The notes under the pieces were generated by a model. That model ran no database searches and had not been told where the DNA came from. It worked only from the letters and a program-made list of their open reading frames with translations. From positions 36,058,666-36,122,665 of the forward strand of contig CM043797.1 in NCBI GenBank assembly GCA_023974075.1: a stretch of DNA of 64,000 nucleotides. Reading direction: 5' to 3'. Each line of letters opens with the position of its first letter. Within the stretch, counting starts at the first letter, position 1. Shown here one piece after another: positions 1 to 9,779 of this stretch. The stretch is from Chaenocephalus aceratus (Eukaryota > Chordata > Actinopteri > Perciformes > Channichthyidae). Made by a program: the position numbers and the translations under genes.

Positions 1-502
1 ACAACCCATTCGATTTACCCGGCAACTATGCAAAAGACTGACCGAGCACTAATGATATCCCTGTAAACTCTAATTGACACTTTCAAGTTTAAAGCAGAAA
101 TTAAAACCACTGAATGTGCACACTGGGAGAGAGAGACCACAGCCCTCAGTACTGTATGGATTATTTTGCCCCTGCGAAACCATTTAAAGACCTCAGCTCT
201 CCTGTCAGCTCGGATAAACAAGATCAACGTTTATGATCACTGAGCTGGCAGACAGGTTGCACTCTTGGATGAAGTTAGCTCGCTGGAACATGAAGCCACG
301 GACTTAGCAAAACATGGATGACTGCATCCATCATGCAAGAGCAATAAGCCAGATTGCATAAAAACAACCAAAAACAAAAATTGGTTGTTAATGCCAGCTA
401 AGACTAATAGCTGAACAAACTTTTCGCTCGAAAAAAGGTAATTCGAAGGAGGAAAATCTACAACTTCCACCTTTGCTCAGTGTTTGTGATCCTGCTTTCT
501 TT
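1..502. other. Unassigned non-coding DNA
   Basis: No recognisable gene, RNA or repeat boundary was found here. Open frames are short and without family resemblance. Confidence 0.5.
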
Positions 503-804
503 CTTAAAGAGGACATATTCTGCTCATTTTCGGTTCTTTTTTTTGTGTTGTGCCTATACTGTGTAATGTTTTCTCTAACGTGTAATGCTTTAGTGTTTAA
601 AATGTCTTTATTTTTCTCATAATGCCTGTGCAGCAGCACCTCTTTTCATCCTCTGTCTGAAACCAGAGCCCAGTCTGCTCTGATGGGTTAGCTGGCTGGC
701 TCTGTAAACAAAGGAGTCCAATGGAGGCGTTTCAGGCAAGGGGGGAGTGTTTGGGAGAGAAACTCCCTCTGGAGCATTTACATGGATAAACATTTATATA
801 AACA
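503..804 (+). repeat. Interspersed fish repeat, left part (interrupted by hAT)
   Basis: The stretch from 'aaagaggacatattctgctc' through 'accagagcccagtctgctct' recurs, diverged, at 55710-56310, and its far end recurs at 40832-40955. The repeat resumes after the hAT insertion at 5959 ('gaaagggaaacacc'), just as the uninterrupted fragment at 40.9 kb has 'aaaaagggaaaacacc'. So the hAT landed inside an older copy. The class is not assigned: I see no coding capacity and no clear terminal repeats. Confidence 0.7.
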
Positions 805-972
805 CACTAAAGCAGGGGTGTCAAACTCAAGGCCCGGGGGACAAATCTGGCCCGTGACTTCATTTTATGCGGCCCCACAAGAACTTGCAAATAATATAAT
901 ATGTTTATTATACAGTTACATTGCGATTTACAAAAGCAAGTTGCCCATAAACTCCATGTCCCACAATGCATC

Positions 973-3117
973 TCAAATTTGCATCACTAAGCCACCAGGG
1001 TGGGAGGAGGGGGTCAGGAGGATGGGACTGAACTGACCGCCCAGGGGCACGGCAGAGGACCAGGAAGGGGTCTCGGGCGGACGGCCCGGGGGTAAGGCAG
1101 AGTCCAAAAAGGGGGATTCGGGCGGACGGCCCGGGGGCAAGGCAGAGGACCAGGAAGGGGTCTCGGGCGGACGGCCCGGGGGTAAGGCGGAGTCCAAAAA
1201 GGGGGACTCGGGCGGACGGCCCGGGGGCAAGACAGAGTCCAAGGTGGGGACCATGGAGGGGCGAAGGCAGCGGCAGGAAGAGTCAGGGGGCCGGGCCCGA
1301 GGGCGAGGACCGCTGCACTCAGGGGGCCGGGCTCGAGGGCGAAGACCAGACAGCTCCGCAGGCCGGGCAGGAAGGCGCTGACGGGACAGTGCCGGAGGCC
1401 GGGCAGGACCCGGTGTCGGAGCTGGTGGGACAGGCCTCGGCAGGATCCCCCACGGAAGAGGACCAGGACACGGGATTGGCAGGACCCCCGGCAGGAGAGC
1501 AGTCGGCGGGGCCTCCAACAGCACAGGACAAAGGGTTGGCAGGACCCCCGGCAGGAGAGTAGATGGCGGGACCCCCAACGGGACAGGACAAAGGGTTGGC
1601 AGGACCCCCGGCAGGAGAGTAGTCGGCGGGGCCTCCAACGGCACAGGACTAAGAGTTGGCAGGACCCCCGGCAGGAGAGCAGTCGGCGGGACCACCAACG
1701 AGACAGGACAAGGAGCTGGCAGGCCCCCCGGCAGGAGAGTAGGCGGCGGGACCTCCAACGGGACAGGACACAGGGTTGGCAGGACCCCCGGCAGGAGAGC
1801 AGTCGGCGGGACCCCCAACGGGACAGGACATGGAGTTGGCAGGACCCCCGTCAGAAGAGCAGTCTGCGGGACCTCCAACGGCACAGGACATGGGGTTGGC
1901 AGGACCCCCGGCAGAAGAGTAGTCTGCGGGACCTCCAACGGCACAGGACCTGGGGTTGGCAGGACCCCCGGCAGAAGAGTAGTCTGCGGGACCTCCAACA
2001 GCACTTCAGTAGGGACTTGAGATGGGACTAGAGAAGGGACTAGGAAAGTGACCTGAGGAGGGACTAGGGAAGGGACTACAGAGGGGACTAGAGGAGGGAC
2101 CAGAGGAGGAACTAGAGAACGAAACTCGAGAGGAGACTCGAGAGGGGAACTAGAGAGGGGACTCGAGGAGGGACTAGAGGAGGGACTAGAAGAGGGAACT
2201 CGAGAGGGGACTAGAGGAGAGACTAGAGGAGGGCCTAGAGGAGGGACTAGAGGAGGGAACTTGAGAGGGGACTTGAGAGGGGAACTAGAGAGGGGACTCG
2301 AGGAGGGACTAAAGGAGGGACTAGAGGAGGGACTCGAGGAGGGAACTCGAGAGTGGACTGGAGAGGGGACTCGAGAAGTGACTAGAGATGGGACTAGGGA
2401 ATTGACTATAGGCGGGACTAGAGATGGAACTTGAGAGGTGACTCGAGAGGGGACTGGAGAGGGGACTCGAGAGGGAACTGGAGATGGGACTAGAGAAGGG
2501 ACTTGGGAAGGGACTTGGGAAGGGACTAGAGGAGAGACTAGAGGAGGGGCTCGGGAAGGGACCAGAGGAGGGACTAGAGAGGGGACTAGAGAGGGGACTG
2601 GAGAAGGGACTAGGGAAGTGACTAGAGGAGGGACTTGAGAAAGGAATTGAGTAGGGACTATGGCAGCTGGGACCAGGACTGGGGCCGGAACCATGGCTGC
2701 TGGGGCCAGAACTGGGGCTGTAACCATGGTTGCTAAGGCCGGAACCAGGGCCGGAACCATGGCTGTAAAGTCCGGTTCCGGAGCAGGGACCATGGCTGCT
2801 GGGACCGGCACTGGAGCCGGAACCATGGCTGCTGGGCAGGGAACCGGAACACGGATCCATGGCTGTGTGGGGTGGTGCTGGAGCACGGTACCATGGCTAT
2901 GTGGGATGGTACTGGGGAACGGAACCATGACTGCTCGGGGCTGAACTGGTTCTGGAACCCTGGCCCTTTGGGCTCGTGCTGCCAACCTGGCCTTGCGACC
3001 CCTTCCTTTAGGAGCCGTTTGGAGGCTCCGTGGACCTCCAAAGGCCAGACGAGTACCAGCGAATGGCTCCTGGACAGTAGCAAACACTGGGTGAGAAGCA
3101 GGGGCTGACGCCAGATG
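973..3117 (-). pseudogene. Proline-rich, tandem-repeat part of a retroelement gag-like ORF
   Basis: A minus-strand frame stays open from the P-like insertion down to a stop at 973. It opens with an ordinary-looking segment, then becomes almost entirely proline-rich repeats: PAMVPAPVP-like 10-residue units (about 2655-2870), LVPSLVPS-like 5-residue units (about 2010-2650), about nine 20-residue units containing LLPGVLPTP (about 1470-2005), and 20-residue ALPPGRPPE units (about 1040-1250). All periods are multiples of 3, which keeps this and two other frames open. The nominal ATG at 3220-3222 lies inside the P-like element, so it is not the original start. The real upstream part is at 5049-5304. 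No zinc knuckle, protease or RT follows, and the element is truncated at about 979. I infer a retroelement gag; a structural repeat protein is less likely. Confidence 0.55.
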
Positions 3118-3877
3118 GACCACACCAGAGCCATTTAATAGAAGAGTTACGACACCGGAAGTCCAAAAACGGTTATCGTCACGTGGTTCATGTAGACGAG
3201 GGATCGTTCCCCGGAAGTTCATGGCGGGCAATGTGAATGCATTGATAACAGGAGATAGAACTACGATTTTTGGTAATTATTAGTGAATAAAGGTTTTGAT
3301 TTGCAATATTTATACAACAAATCAATATGTGTATGTATTTACATAAATATGTTTTCAAAAATAAAATAGAATTTGCTAATATTAAGTGATAATATTAGGA
3401 TTAGTGTGAACAACTAGTTTACATGTTAGGCTAACAGTGCCTTGGTTAAAGAGCCTGTTGCTGTTTATTTATAGCTTTGAATTCTTTCAAACCAATATTA
3501 TCTTCTTAAACTTGTATGGTAGTCAGGAGCATCACTTTCTAATGTTTATTGATACATTTAGAGGGAGGGGATCTAAAGTAATGCTTTAAAATTTAGATTG
3601 GATTCATTTCTACCATTTTCTTAAATCCATGGTAGTTTCAGTAATCCCCTGGTAATTGAGGACACAAGTTATCTAAATGACTAATGTCGTCTTTATGGCT
3701 TTCAGAAAGGACAGGTGACTATCAAAGGACTAGCAGCAGCAGCAGCAGGACTAGCAGCATATGATGATGATGTTAAATGTGTTGTTTTAGGAACATCCAT
3801 TGCAAATACATGGAATTCAATAAACATTGAATAGCATATCATGCAGTTTGTCGGTGCCTTTTCCTCCGTGTTGTCCT

Positions 3878-3990
3878 GGTTTGCTGTGCTGCCTCCTAGT
3901 CGCCACCATGGTTTGCTGTGCTGCCTCCTAGTCGCCACCATGGTTTGCTGTGCTGCCTCCTAGTCGCCACCATGGTTTGCTGTGCTGCCT
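3878..3990 (+). repeat. 32-bp tandem repeat across the THAP start codon (3.5 copies)
   Basis: Units at 3878-3909, 3910-3941 and 3942-3973 are identical, and a partial copy runs to 3990. Each full unit includes the strong Kozak context gccaccATGg, so three ATGs occur at 3908, 3940 and 3972. Because 32 is not a multiple of 3, they fall in three different frames and only the last reads into the THAP segment. Confidence 0.9.
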
Positions 3991-4190
3991 GGGGATGCTC
4001 AAATCGCTCAGAGAAAGGAGTACGAATGTACGGCTTCCCCACTGACACAGAGCGGAGGAAAAAAATGGCTGGCTCAAGTCAGCAGGAGCAATTTCACGAC
4101 CAACAGCAACAAAATATGTGATTTATATACAAACACTGCATTTGCACTTTTTCACAAAACGAAAACCACACCATTGGGAGAGCTTAATGT
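3972..4190 (+). pseudogene. THAP zinc-finger N-terminus of a P-like transposase, frameshifted
   Basis: Translation from ATG 3972 starts MVCCAAWGCSNRSEKG, with the Cys-x4-Cys pair and the later GFPTD motif (invariant Pro) of a THAP (C2CH) DNA-binding finger. At a 7-A run (4059-4065) the frame breaks. In the next frame the domain continues with the conserved Trp and a KKWLAQVSRSNF segment, then KIC. Six A's would keep one frame, so a one-base expansion is the simplest cause. The expected Cys-x2-His is missing after KIC, which may be a lost exon boundary (a GT follows closely) or decay. In P elements THAP fingers recognise subterminal transposon DNA. The rest of the transposase is absent, so this copy is not functional. 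Confidence 0.75.
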
Positions 4191-5048
4191 TTTGTTTAAT
4201 ACAAAAAAAACAGGGAAAGGCTTGAAAAACACTGAGAGTTGAGACTCAGGGTGCAGGGTGAGGGTCTCAGTGCAGGTATTCAGGCTCCATTGAACCCCCC
4301 TCTGGTTCTTGTGCTGAGAGAGGGAGCAACAGACAGGAGAAAGGGTTATACACACCTATATAGCACACCTATTGCCTTGGGGAGATAAGGTGTTTACTTA
4401 TATAAAACAGTAGTATTAAACGTACCTTGTGTTTTCACTCACTTAAGTCGCTCTCCCTTTGCCATCAATCCAGAATCAGCTGAGCTGCAACATTATACAG
4501 ACAGGTAATAATCAACAGAATCACAAGGTCACAATATGGCTCTGCTAAAAACACTCACTCTTACACGCACCAAAGTTATATTTATCTAATATTTAACTCC
4601 CTCCACCCCCGCATACAATCCCGTTTAGAAGCCCCTCTTCTCCAATTCAACATGGACGAAATGACATTAAGAGAACGGAATTTATAATTAAAAGGCTGTT
4701 CAACGTGTGTTGCTAACTTGCTTCGGTATGCTAGCTTAATCTGTTATCTGTAAACGTTCCCTAAATCTACTAATTTAGGGATAATCCACTGACATCCTTT
4801 AATACACATGTTCATTTGAATCAGATGTACTGATAATATCCGCAATATACATCTTTAAACTTCTTCTTACCTTTAAAAGTCCGTCACGAACGGTCTATTA
4901 TGCTGCAACTCCACAGCTCTGCCAGCCTTGGCGCTAACTTCCGGGGAACGATTGAGAGGCTCCACGATCCGCCATTGCTGTAAAAAAGTGGTCCATTGGA
5001 GTGAACGGAGATGTCGTAACTCTTCTATTAAATAGCTCTGGACCACAC

Positions 5049-5304
5049 CAATGCGTGTGGTTTCAAAACAGGAGTTGGGAGACCTGGGTCTGTCAGGACT
5101 GGGAAAACAAATTGTGAGGTAATCCAAAAGCCTGGCAGGTAAGAATTTCACCAAACTTTGATTCCTCAGTGTAAGGTGGACTGCTTCTGCCAGAGCAGCA
5201 TCTCACTGCTGAACCCTGACCGCTCCTATCCATTGATCAGAGCAGGTAGCCAAAGAAAAAGTAAACTCCAATAATTCCTGCTCAAAAGGATCTGCTGGGC
5301 CCAT
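5049..5304 (-). pseudogene. Gag-like ORF start of the interrupted retroelement
   Basis: On the minus strand an ATG (5304-5302) lies about 20 nt past the LTR-like segment and starts MGPADPFEQELLEF. An in-frame TGA at 5205-5203 interrupts it, after which the same frame continues (LPARLLDYLTICF) up to the GACCACAC duplication of the P-like element. Across that insertion it joins in frame to the open frame ending at 973, giving a coding region of roughly 800 codons with one internal stop. Position behind an LTR and the MxPADPF-type start suggest a Ty3/gypsy-like gag, by recollection of fish retroelements, not by a database match. Confidence 0.55.
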
Positions 5305-5323
5305 ATTTGAGGTCGGGTTGTAA

Positions 5324-5397
5324 TGTTACGGTAGAGCGAAGGAAGCAGGTAGGACCCAAATGCAGATTAAAGTGAAGAGAATTCCTTTATTTCAAGG

Positions 5398-5433
<36 letters not shown>

Positions 5434-5728
5434 GCAGGCAGAACAGCACACTCACCGAGGACAAGCCAAATCACAAGACAACCCAACAAAGAGAGACAGA
5501 AAACCCAGAACTTAAATACACCCAGGACTAATCACATAAACACGAGACAGGTGAGGAGGGAGGAGAAAACACATAGGTACCAGGTGAACACAATTGGGTA
5601 ATCAGAGAGGGAAACCGACAGAAAGCAAACAGGCAGGAAACGGGGGTGAACACTTTACAAAATAAAACAGGAAACCCAAAGATAGAAAAGGACAAGAAAA
5701 ATACCAACATAGACAAATCCTAACACTT
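5324..5728 (-). mobile_element. LTR-like segment of a truncated retroelement
   Basis: The segment begins TGTTAC and ends CTAACA on the plus strand, so it has TG...CA ends on either strand. It contains a (TA)n tract at 5401-5431. On the minus strand the 'ggaaataaaggaattc'-type region could supply a polyadenylation signal (AATAAA), and the gag-like ORF begins just downstream. No second LTR is present near 979, so the element is truncated. Its outer edge abuts hAT sequence ('acttgcaattatt') that also occurs in the related element at 53.5 kb. Confidence 0.5.
5401..5431. repeat. (TA)n microsatellite
   Basis: About 15 uninterrupted TA units lie inside the LTR-like segment. Confidence 0.95.
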
Positions 5729-5958
5729 GCAATTATTGTCCCTAGACTTCTGCTTTCAGACGTAGTTAATTATGTAGTTATTACCCTATCCGATAATAAT
5801 CCAATGCAGAGGCAATAATGTAATATAAAACATTATTTTATATATATGAAATATTTATATATGTATTTTTATATAGTCTTAAAGTTACGCCCTTTGAGTG
5901 CAACCATAACGCGAATGTGCCCCGTGATGAAATTGAGTTTGACACCCCTGCACTAAAG

Positions 5959-6982
5959 GAAAGGGAAACACCAAAGCAAAAATATAAAGCCTTCAAAAAT
6001 GAATCTATGTTACCTGATCTTTATTTATTCGGCACTGACAATAAACTTATTTTAGATTCAGGTAAATACCTCCATTTGGCTGTTGTGTTTTCCCTTAATA
6101 TATGTGCTAGCCCTGGTGGCAAAGGGCACAGTGATGTAATTGTTTCAGAGTCATTGATGTTGGGATGATTATGGCTCAGCTGTGCCATCTGGTCATCTGC
6201 TGTTGCTGCCAAAGCAAACCTAACAGTGAAACATGTTGTAGGCACAGAGACGTGTGTCGTAAAAAGACAGACATCCCGGTCATTACTCGACAGAAAACAA
6301 GCTCTGACAGTTTACAACAAATAACTAAACCTCTCTAAAAAAGAAATCCATAAAATAACAAGCTGTTCGAACAAATGATCTCATATTGCTCTTTAAAATT
6401 ATTTTTGTCAGCTGTGGGTTAAATATAGAAACTCAAGACTACGGCAATCAAAACAGCCAATTAACATGCTGTAAGATGACGTGTGTGTGTGTGTGTGATG
6501 AATATTTGATGTTTAGAGGCTCACTACAGTACATGCCCCTCTCTCAGATCATGACATCATGTTGGGACCAAAGATAATTTCTTTATAATTCATGAGGTCA
6601 CCCGCTCGTCAAATCAAGCTACGACTGGTTCAAACTCTTGTCCTTGCTCTTCTTTTCGCCTGCCTCTGATCCCCCTCCCATTTCTTTCTAATGCATTCTG
6701 TTTTATTTTGTATTTGTATACTGTGCCAAACACCACGGGCATTTATCAAATGTTGAGTGGTTTAAATATGTTATATAAGTTCTGGGCATTGAAGAGATAG
6801 AAGTGGGCCGGATATAAAAAGTCTAAGAATTTCACTAATAAAGATGTAATTCCATGAATCTCCTTGGACAACATATTGAGATATACTACCAATAGTTTTA
6901 TTCGGAAAAACCCGTGTTATGGTTTAATAAATTGCCAGTGAGCCTTTGACCATGCATGCAGCCTGTTGCAGTTCCTCCTGCT
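5959..6982. other. Right remnant of the interrupted repeat, then unassigned DNA
   Basis: The first 25-30 bases complete the interspersed repeat split by the hAT. From about 5990 to 6982 I see no gene or repeat boundary, only a short (GT)n at 6480-6498. Confidence 0.5.
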
Positions 6983-7008
6983 AGTTCTCATTCATAACAC
7001 TCCGTTCG

Positions 7009-7172
7009 ATGTCTCACTATGGGATGCGCCTCATCGCGGAGCAAACAGAAGCATCAATCTCATTACGCCAATCCTGATTGGCCGGTGATTCTTGACGCCA
7101 ACGTCAGGGGAAATCACCCCCTATAAGTAGCCTGCGCCACGACGCATGCGTCATTCAAACACCTCTTCTCGC
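7009..7172 (+). repeat. DIRS left inverted terminal repeat
   Basis: The sequence from 'gatgtctcactatgggatgc' to 'acctcttctcgct' reappears reversed at 12399-12570, with a 7-8 nt difference next to 'cattcaaa'. In DIRS elements the left terminal repeat also holds the promoter region for the full-length transcript. Confidence 0.93.
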
Positions 7173-7581
7173 TTCAGAGCACATCTCGAACGGTAGCCGG
7201 GCTAGCTTAACAGTCCACAGACTGAACCCAAGCTAATTTTCGGTCGACGGGCGTTAGCCGGCTACCCTATTCTCTTTCAGAAGAAGTACCATAGTCAACC
7301 TCGCCGATTTCTTCCTCTGGAAGTAAGGTAAGATTTTGACTTACAAGTTAGCGACACACCAGTTGCTAGCTTGTGTTTTTTCCCCTCACTGCCGACACCA
7401 CGGTAGCAAGGACGCTTTTTTATTCTTTTTTCTTCCCCGGAGGATAAAAGGATTTAAAAAAGAATATTGCCACACCAGGTAATATTCTTTGAGAGGAAAA
7501 GACCCACACTACCTTTTTCTCCGGATAAAGGACAGTTTGGGACACTTTTTTCGACATACCTGTTAAGAGCGGGTCCTCTCC

Positions 7582-9129
7582 ATGGACGCCTCTCTCCCTC
7601 ACACCAGAGGAGTCAGGGACTCGAAGGCTCGGTTCTGCGACTGCGGGTTGAAGATAGCAGGCACAGACTCACACCAGGTCTGCTCGTCCTGCCTCGGGCT
7701 GGAACACGCCCAGGAGGCTATCGACGACCCCGGCTCGTGCGGGCATTGTGCCCGCCTCACCATAAAGAGCCTTCGCCGACGGTTAGCACGACAAGCTAGC
7801 CTGTCGGGACAGGATCCCCTCATGTCCACTGGTTGGCCGGCTGACAACCAAGACACGGGGGCGTCCGCTGCAGAGACTGAGCCCCTCGCCTTCACGGCCT
7901 GGGGCTCATCAACCGCGGCAGCCGCGGAACCGGTTTCCCGCGCCATGTCAGGCCGGGCCCCGGTGGCGGCAAAGGACGCGGGAACGGGACCCCACGCTAT
8001 ACCAAGCTGGGGCTCCCGACTGGACCTCACCATGGTTTCACCCGCGGAGGATGTCCTGGAATTAAATTACATGGAGGACGAAGAGGATGCCTCTGAGTTC
8101 CTCCTGTCTGATTCGGACGAGCAGGAAGACGACGTCTTCATGTCACCAGCTCAGGCTGCAAAGCCTGGAGCGATGGCTGCTCTCTCGGGCGATAGCACAC
8201 CAGCTTCGCCCTGTCTCAGCATGGACCTACAAGCCATGTGTCAACGTGCTGCGGCCAGACTAGACATCCCATGGCCCGAAGTGGCCAAGGAGACCTCCAG
8301 GTCCCGTTATGAAGGAAAACTGTTTTTCCAAACAACGAGGACGAAGAGACAACTCCTCCCGGTCTTCCCGGAGATGTTGGATGAGGTGTCGGTCTCGTGG
8401 AGAGACCGGCCCTTTAGCAACAAGGCCCCAATCCAGGGTGCCTCCTCCCTTGACTGTGATGGTATGGAGAGGCTCGGCCTGCTCCACATACCGCCTATGG
8501 AACCACTGGTGGCAGCCCACCTCCTACCGAGGATGGGCCCGACACCGAGCAGGAACCCCACACTGCCAGCAAAAACAGACCGATTCCAGTCGACCATGAC
8601 GGAACGGGCCTACAAGGCTGCAGCATTGTCCGCCAGAGCTCTGAACGTTTCCTCGATGCTAACCGCGTACCAAGCGGAGCTCTGTGAGGATCTGTCGAGC
8701 GATTCTGGACCGGTCATTCTGGACGAGATGGCCGCGGTCACAGACATTTGTCTCCGTGTCCAACGCTGCGCCGTCCAGGCCACGGGCAAAGTGATGGGGA
8801 TCATGGTGGTGCAGGAAAGAGCTAGATGGCTCAACCTCACCAACCTCCCAGACCGGGAAAAAGAAGATGTGCTGGATATGCCCATCGTTCCCGAGGGAAT
8901 TTTCGGCTCCGCTCTCGCTTCCATGCAGAGGAGGTGCGAGTCGAAAAAGAAGGAAGACGAGGCCCTCCACCTTTGTCTCCCTCGAAGGGTCCAGCCGCTG
9001 CCTCCGCAACAGCGACCCTTCGCCCAAGCTGCTCCGAACCCTGCTGGATCTAGAGTACCAGATCAGCAGAGGTCGCAGTCCGCCCTCGAGTCCCCAGCCC
9101 AGGCAGGAGACGAGGGCGAGTTGGTCTAG
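7582..9129 (+). CDS. DIRS Gag-like protein
   Basis: An intact 515-residue frame starts at the first ATG downstream of the terminal repeat. A Cys/His cluster near the N-terminus (Cys19, 21, 34, 37, His42, Cys53, 56, including CSSCLGLEHA) resembles the N-terminal zinc-binding pattern seen in fish DIRS gag proteins. An acidic segment (EDEEDASEFLLSDSDEQEDD, residues about 171-190) follows, then a region rich in basic and Ser/Pro residues at the C-terminus. It should package element RNA in the cytoplasm. It is the only element frame here without a visible break. Assignment rests on position upstream of the DIRS RT as well as on the motif. Confidence 0.8.
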   Translation: MDASLPHTRGVRDSKARFCDCGLKIAGTDSHQVCSSCLGLEHAQEAIDDPGSCGHCARLTIKSLRRRLARQASLSGQDPLMSTGWPADNQDTGASAAETEPLAFTAWGSSTAAAAEPVSRAMSGRAPVAAKDAGTGPHAIPSWGSRLDLTMVSPAEDVLELNYMEDEEDASEFLLSDSDEQEDDVFMSPAQAAKPGAMAALSGDSTPASPCLSMDLQAMCQRAAARLDIPWPEVAKETSRSRYEGKLFFQTTRTKRQLLPVFPEMLDEVSVSWRDRPFSNKAPIQGASSLDCDGMERLGLLHIPPMEPLVAAHLLPRMGPTPSRNPTLPAKTDRFQSTMTERAYKAAALSARALNVSSMLTAYQAELCEDLSSDSGPVILDEMAAVTDICLRVQRCAVQATGKVMGIMVVQERARWLNLTNLPDREKEDVLDMPIVPEGIFGSALASMQRRCESKKKEDEALHLCLPRRVQPLPPQQRPFAQAAPNPAGSRVPDQQRSQSALESPAQAGDEGELV

Positions 9130-9436
9130 AAAATCTTCGGTCCCGGCTGCAGCCCAGGCGCAGCCAACCCAGAATTTCGGCCAGCAATCAAGGAGGAAGA
9201 AGCGAGCGGCATGACAGCCCCTCTTTCTCCCCTCTGTGACAGAGCTGGAAGTTCCTTCTCCGGCTCGAATTGTGTTCCCGCTGCCTCGAGAGATGCCTCA
9301 ACGCCATCCTCAAGTCTGCACAAGACACATGTCACATAATTATTGTTTAAATAAACTATTTTTCGCTGACGCATCCAGGCCTCGGCCAAGGGCGCAGCTC
9401 AAAAAAATGAAAAGAAAAACAATAAACAATCCGTTA

Positions 9437-9715
9437 ACCATAAATCCCCTTCTGAGAGCAGCCACGGCCTCTCTCAAAAGGCGGATAATAAACGGGTCTG
9501 TGAAGGCACCACCGCCACGCGCATGCGCAGTGCCGGTTGGGGCTTTAAGGGCACTACCGCCACGTGCGCACGCAGTGCCGGCTAGAGCTGTAAAGAGCGG
9601 CCCGTCAATCCTTTCCCTTTCAAGAGCAGCTACGGCATCTCTCAAAGGACGGATTATTGACGGGTCCGTGAAGCCACCACCACGTGCGTGCGCAGTAACG
9701 GTGGGGACTGTTGAA
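9437..9715 (+). repeat. Imperfect direct repeat between gag and RT in the DIRS element
   Basis: A segment with 'agagcagccacggcctctctc', a 'cggataataaacgggtc' block and 'gcatgcgcagtgccgg' (about 9450-9540) recurs at about 9622-9712. A partial copy of the second half lies between them (9541-9590). It stays open in the frame that precedes the RT. Confidence 0.75.
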
Positions 9716-9779
9716 ATGGGGTACCACCGTGTTCAGACACTAGAGGGCCCCATGACACAACAAACAGAGTCTCAGAGGG

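Larger units (their letters stand above)
3126..5040 (+). mobile_element. P-superfamily-like DNA transposon with THAP exon (deleted copy)
   Basis: The termini are inverted: 'cagagccatttaatagaag' at 3126-3144 and the same with one change, reversed, at 5022-5040. The similarity continues through 'agttacgac' and returns at 'tcgttccccggaagtt', giving subterminal repeats of about 105-120 bp. Both flanks are GACCACAC (3118-3125 and 5041-5048), a perfect 8-bp duplication. P elements make 8-bp duplications and encode THAP-domain transposases, and a THAP-like coding segment lies inside at 3972. Only 1.9 kb remains and no RNase H-like catalytic region is seen. A hAT origin is possible from the CAGAG end, but a THAP domain is not typical of hAT. 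Removing the element plus one duplication restores the gag reading frame around it. Confidence 0.75.
813..5950. mobile_element. hAT-type DNA transposon carrying a 4.7-kb insertion
   Basis: The ends are inverted: 'caggggtgtcaaactcaa' at 813-830 and its exact reverse complement at 5933-5950. The 8 bases outside each end are identical, CACTAAAG at 805-812 and 5951-5958. An 8-bp duplication with a CAGGGG terminus is the hAT signature. Only about 165 bp at the left and 220 bp at the right match the related element at 52252-53859, which lies in opposite orientation. The interior 979-5728 is foreign: a retroelement with a further transposon inside it. No hAT transposase frame is visible, so this was a non-autonomous copy mobilised in trans. 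Confidence 0.9.

Noticed and set aside
973..3231. A 750-residue open frame on the minus strand as a host proline-rich gene
   Set aside because: Its start lies in the P-like transposon and its body is tandem repeats of a retroelement inside a hAT; several overlapping frames are open for the same reason.
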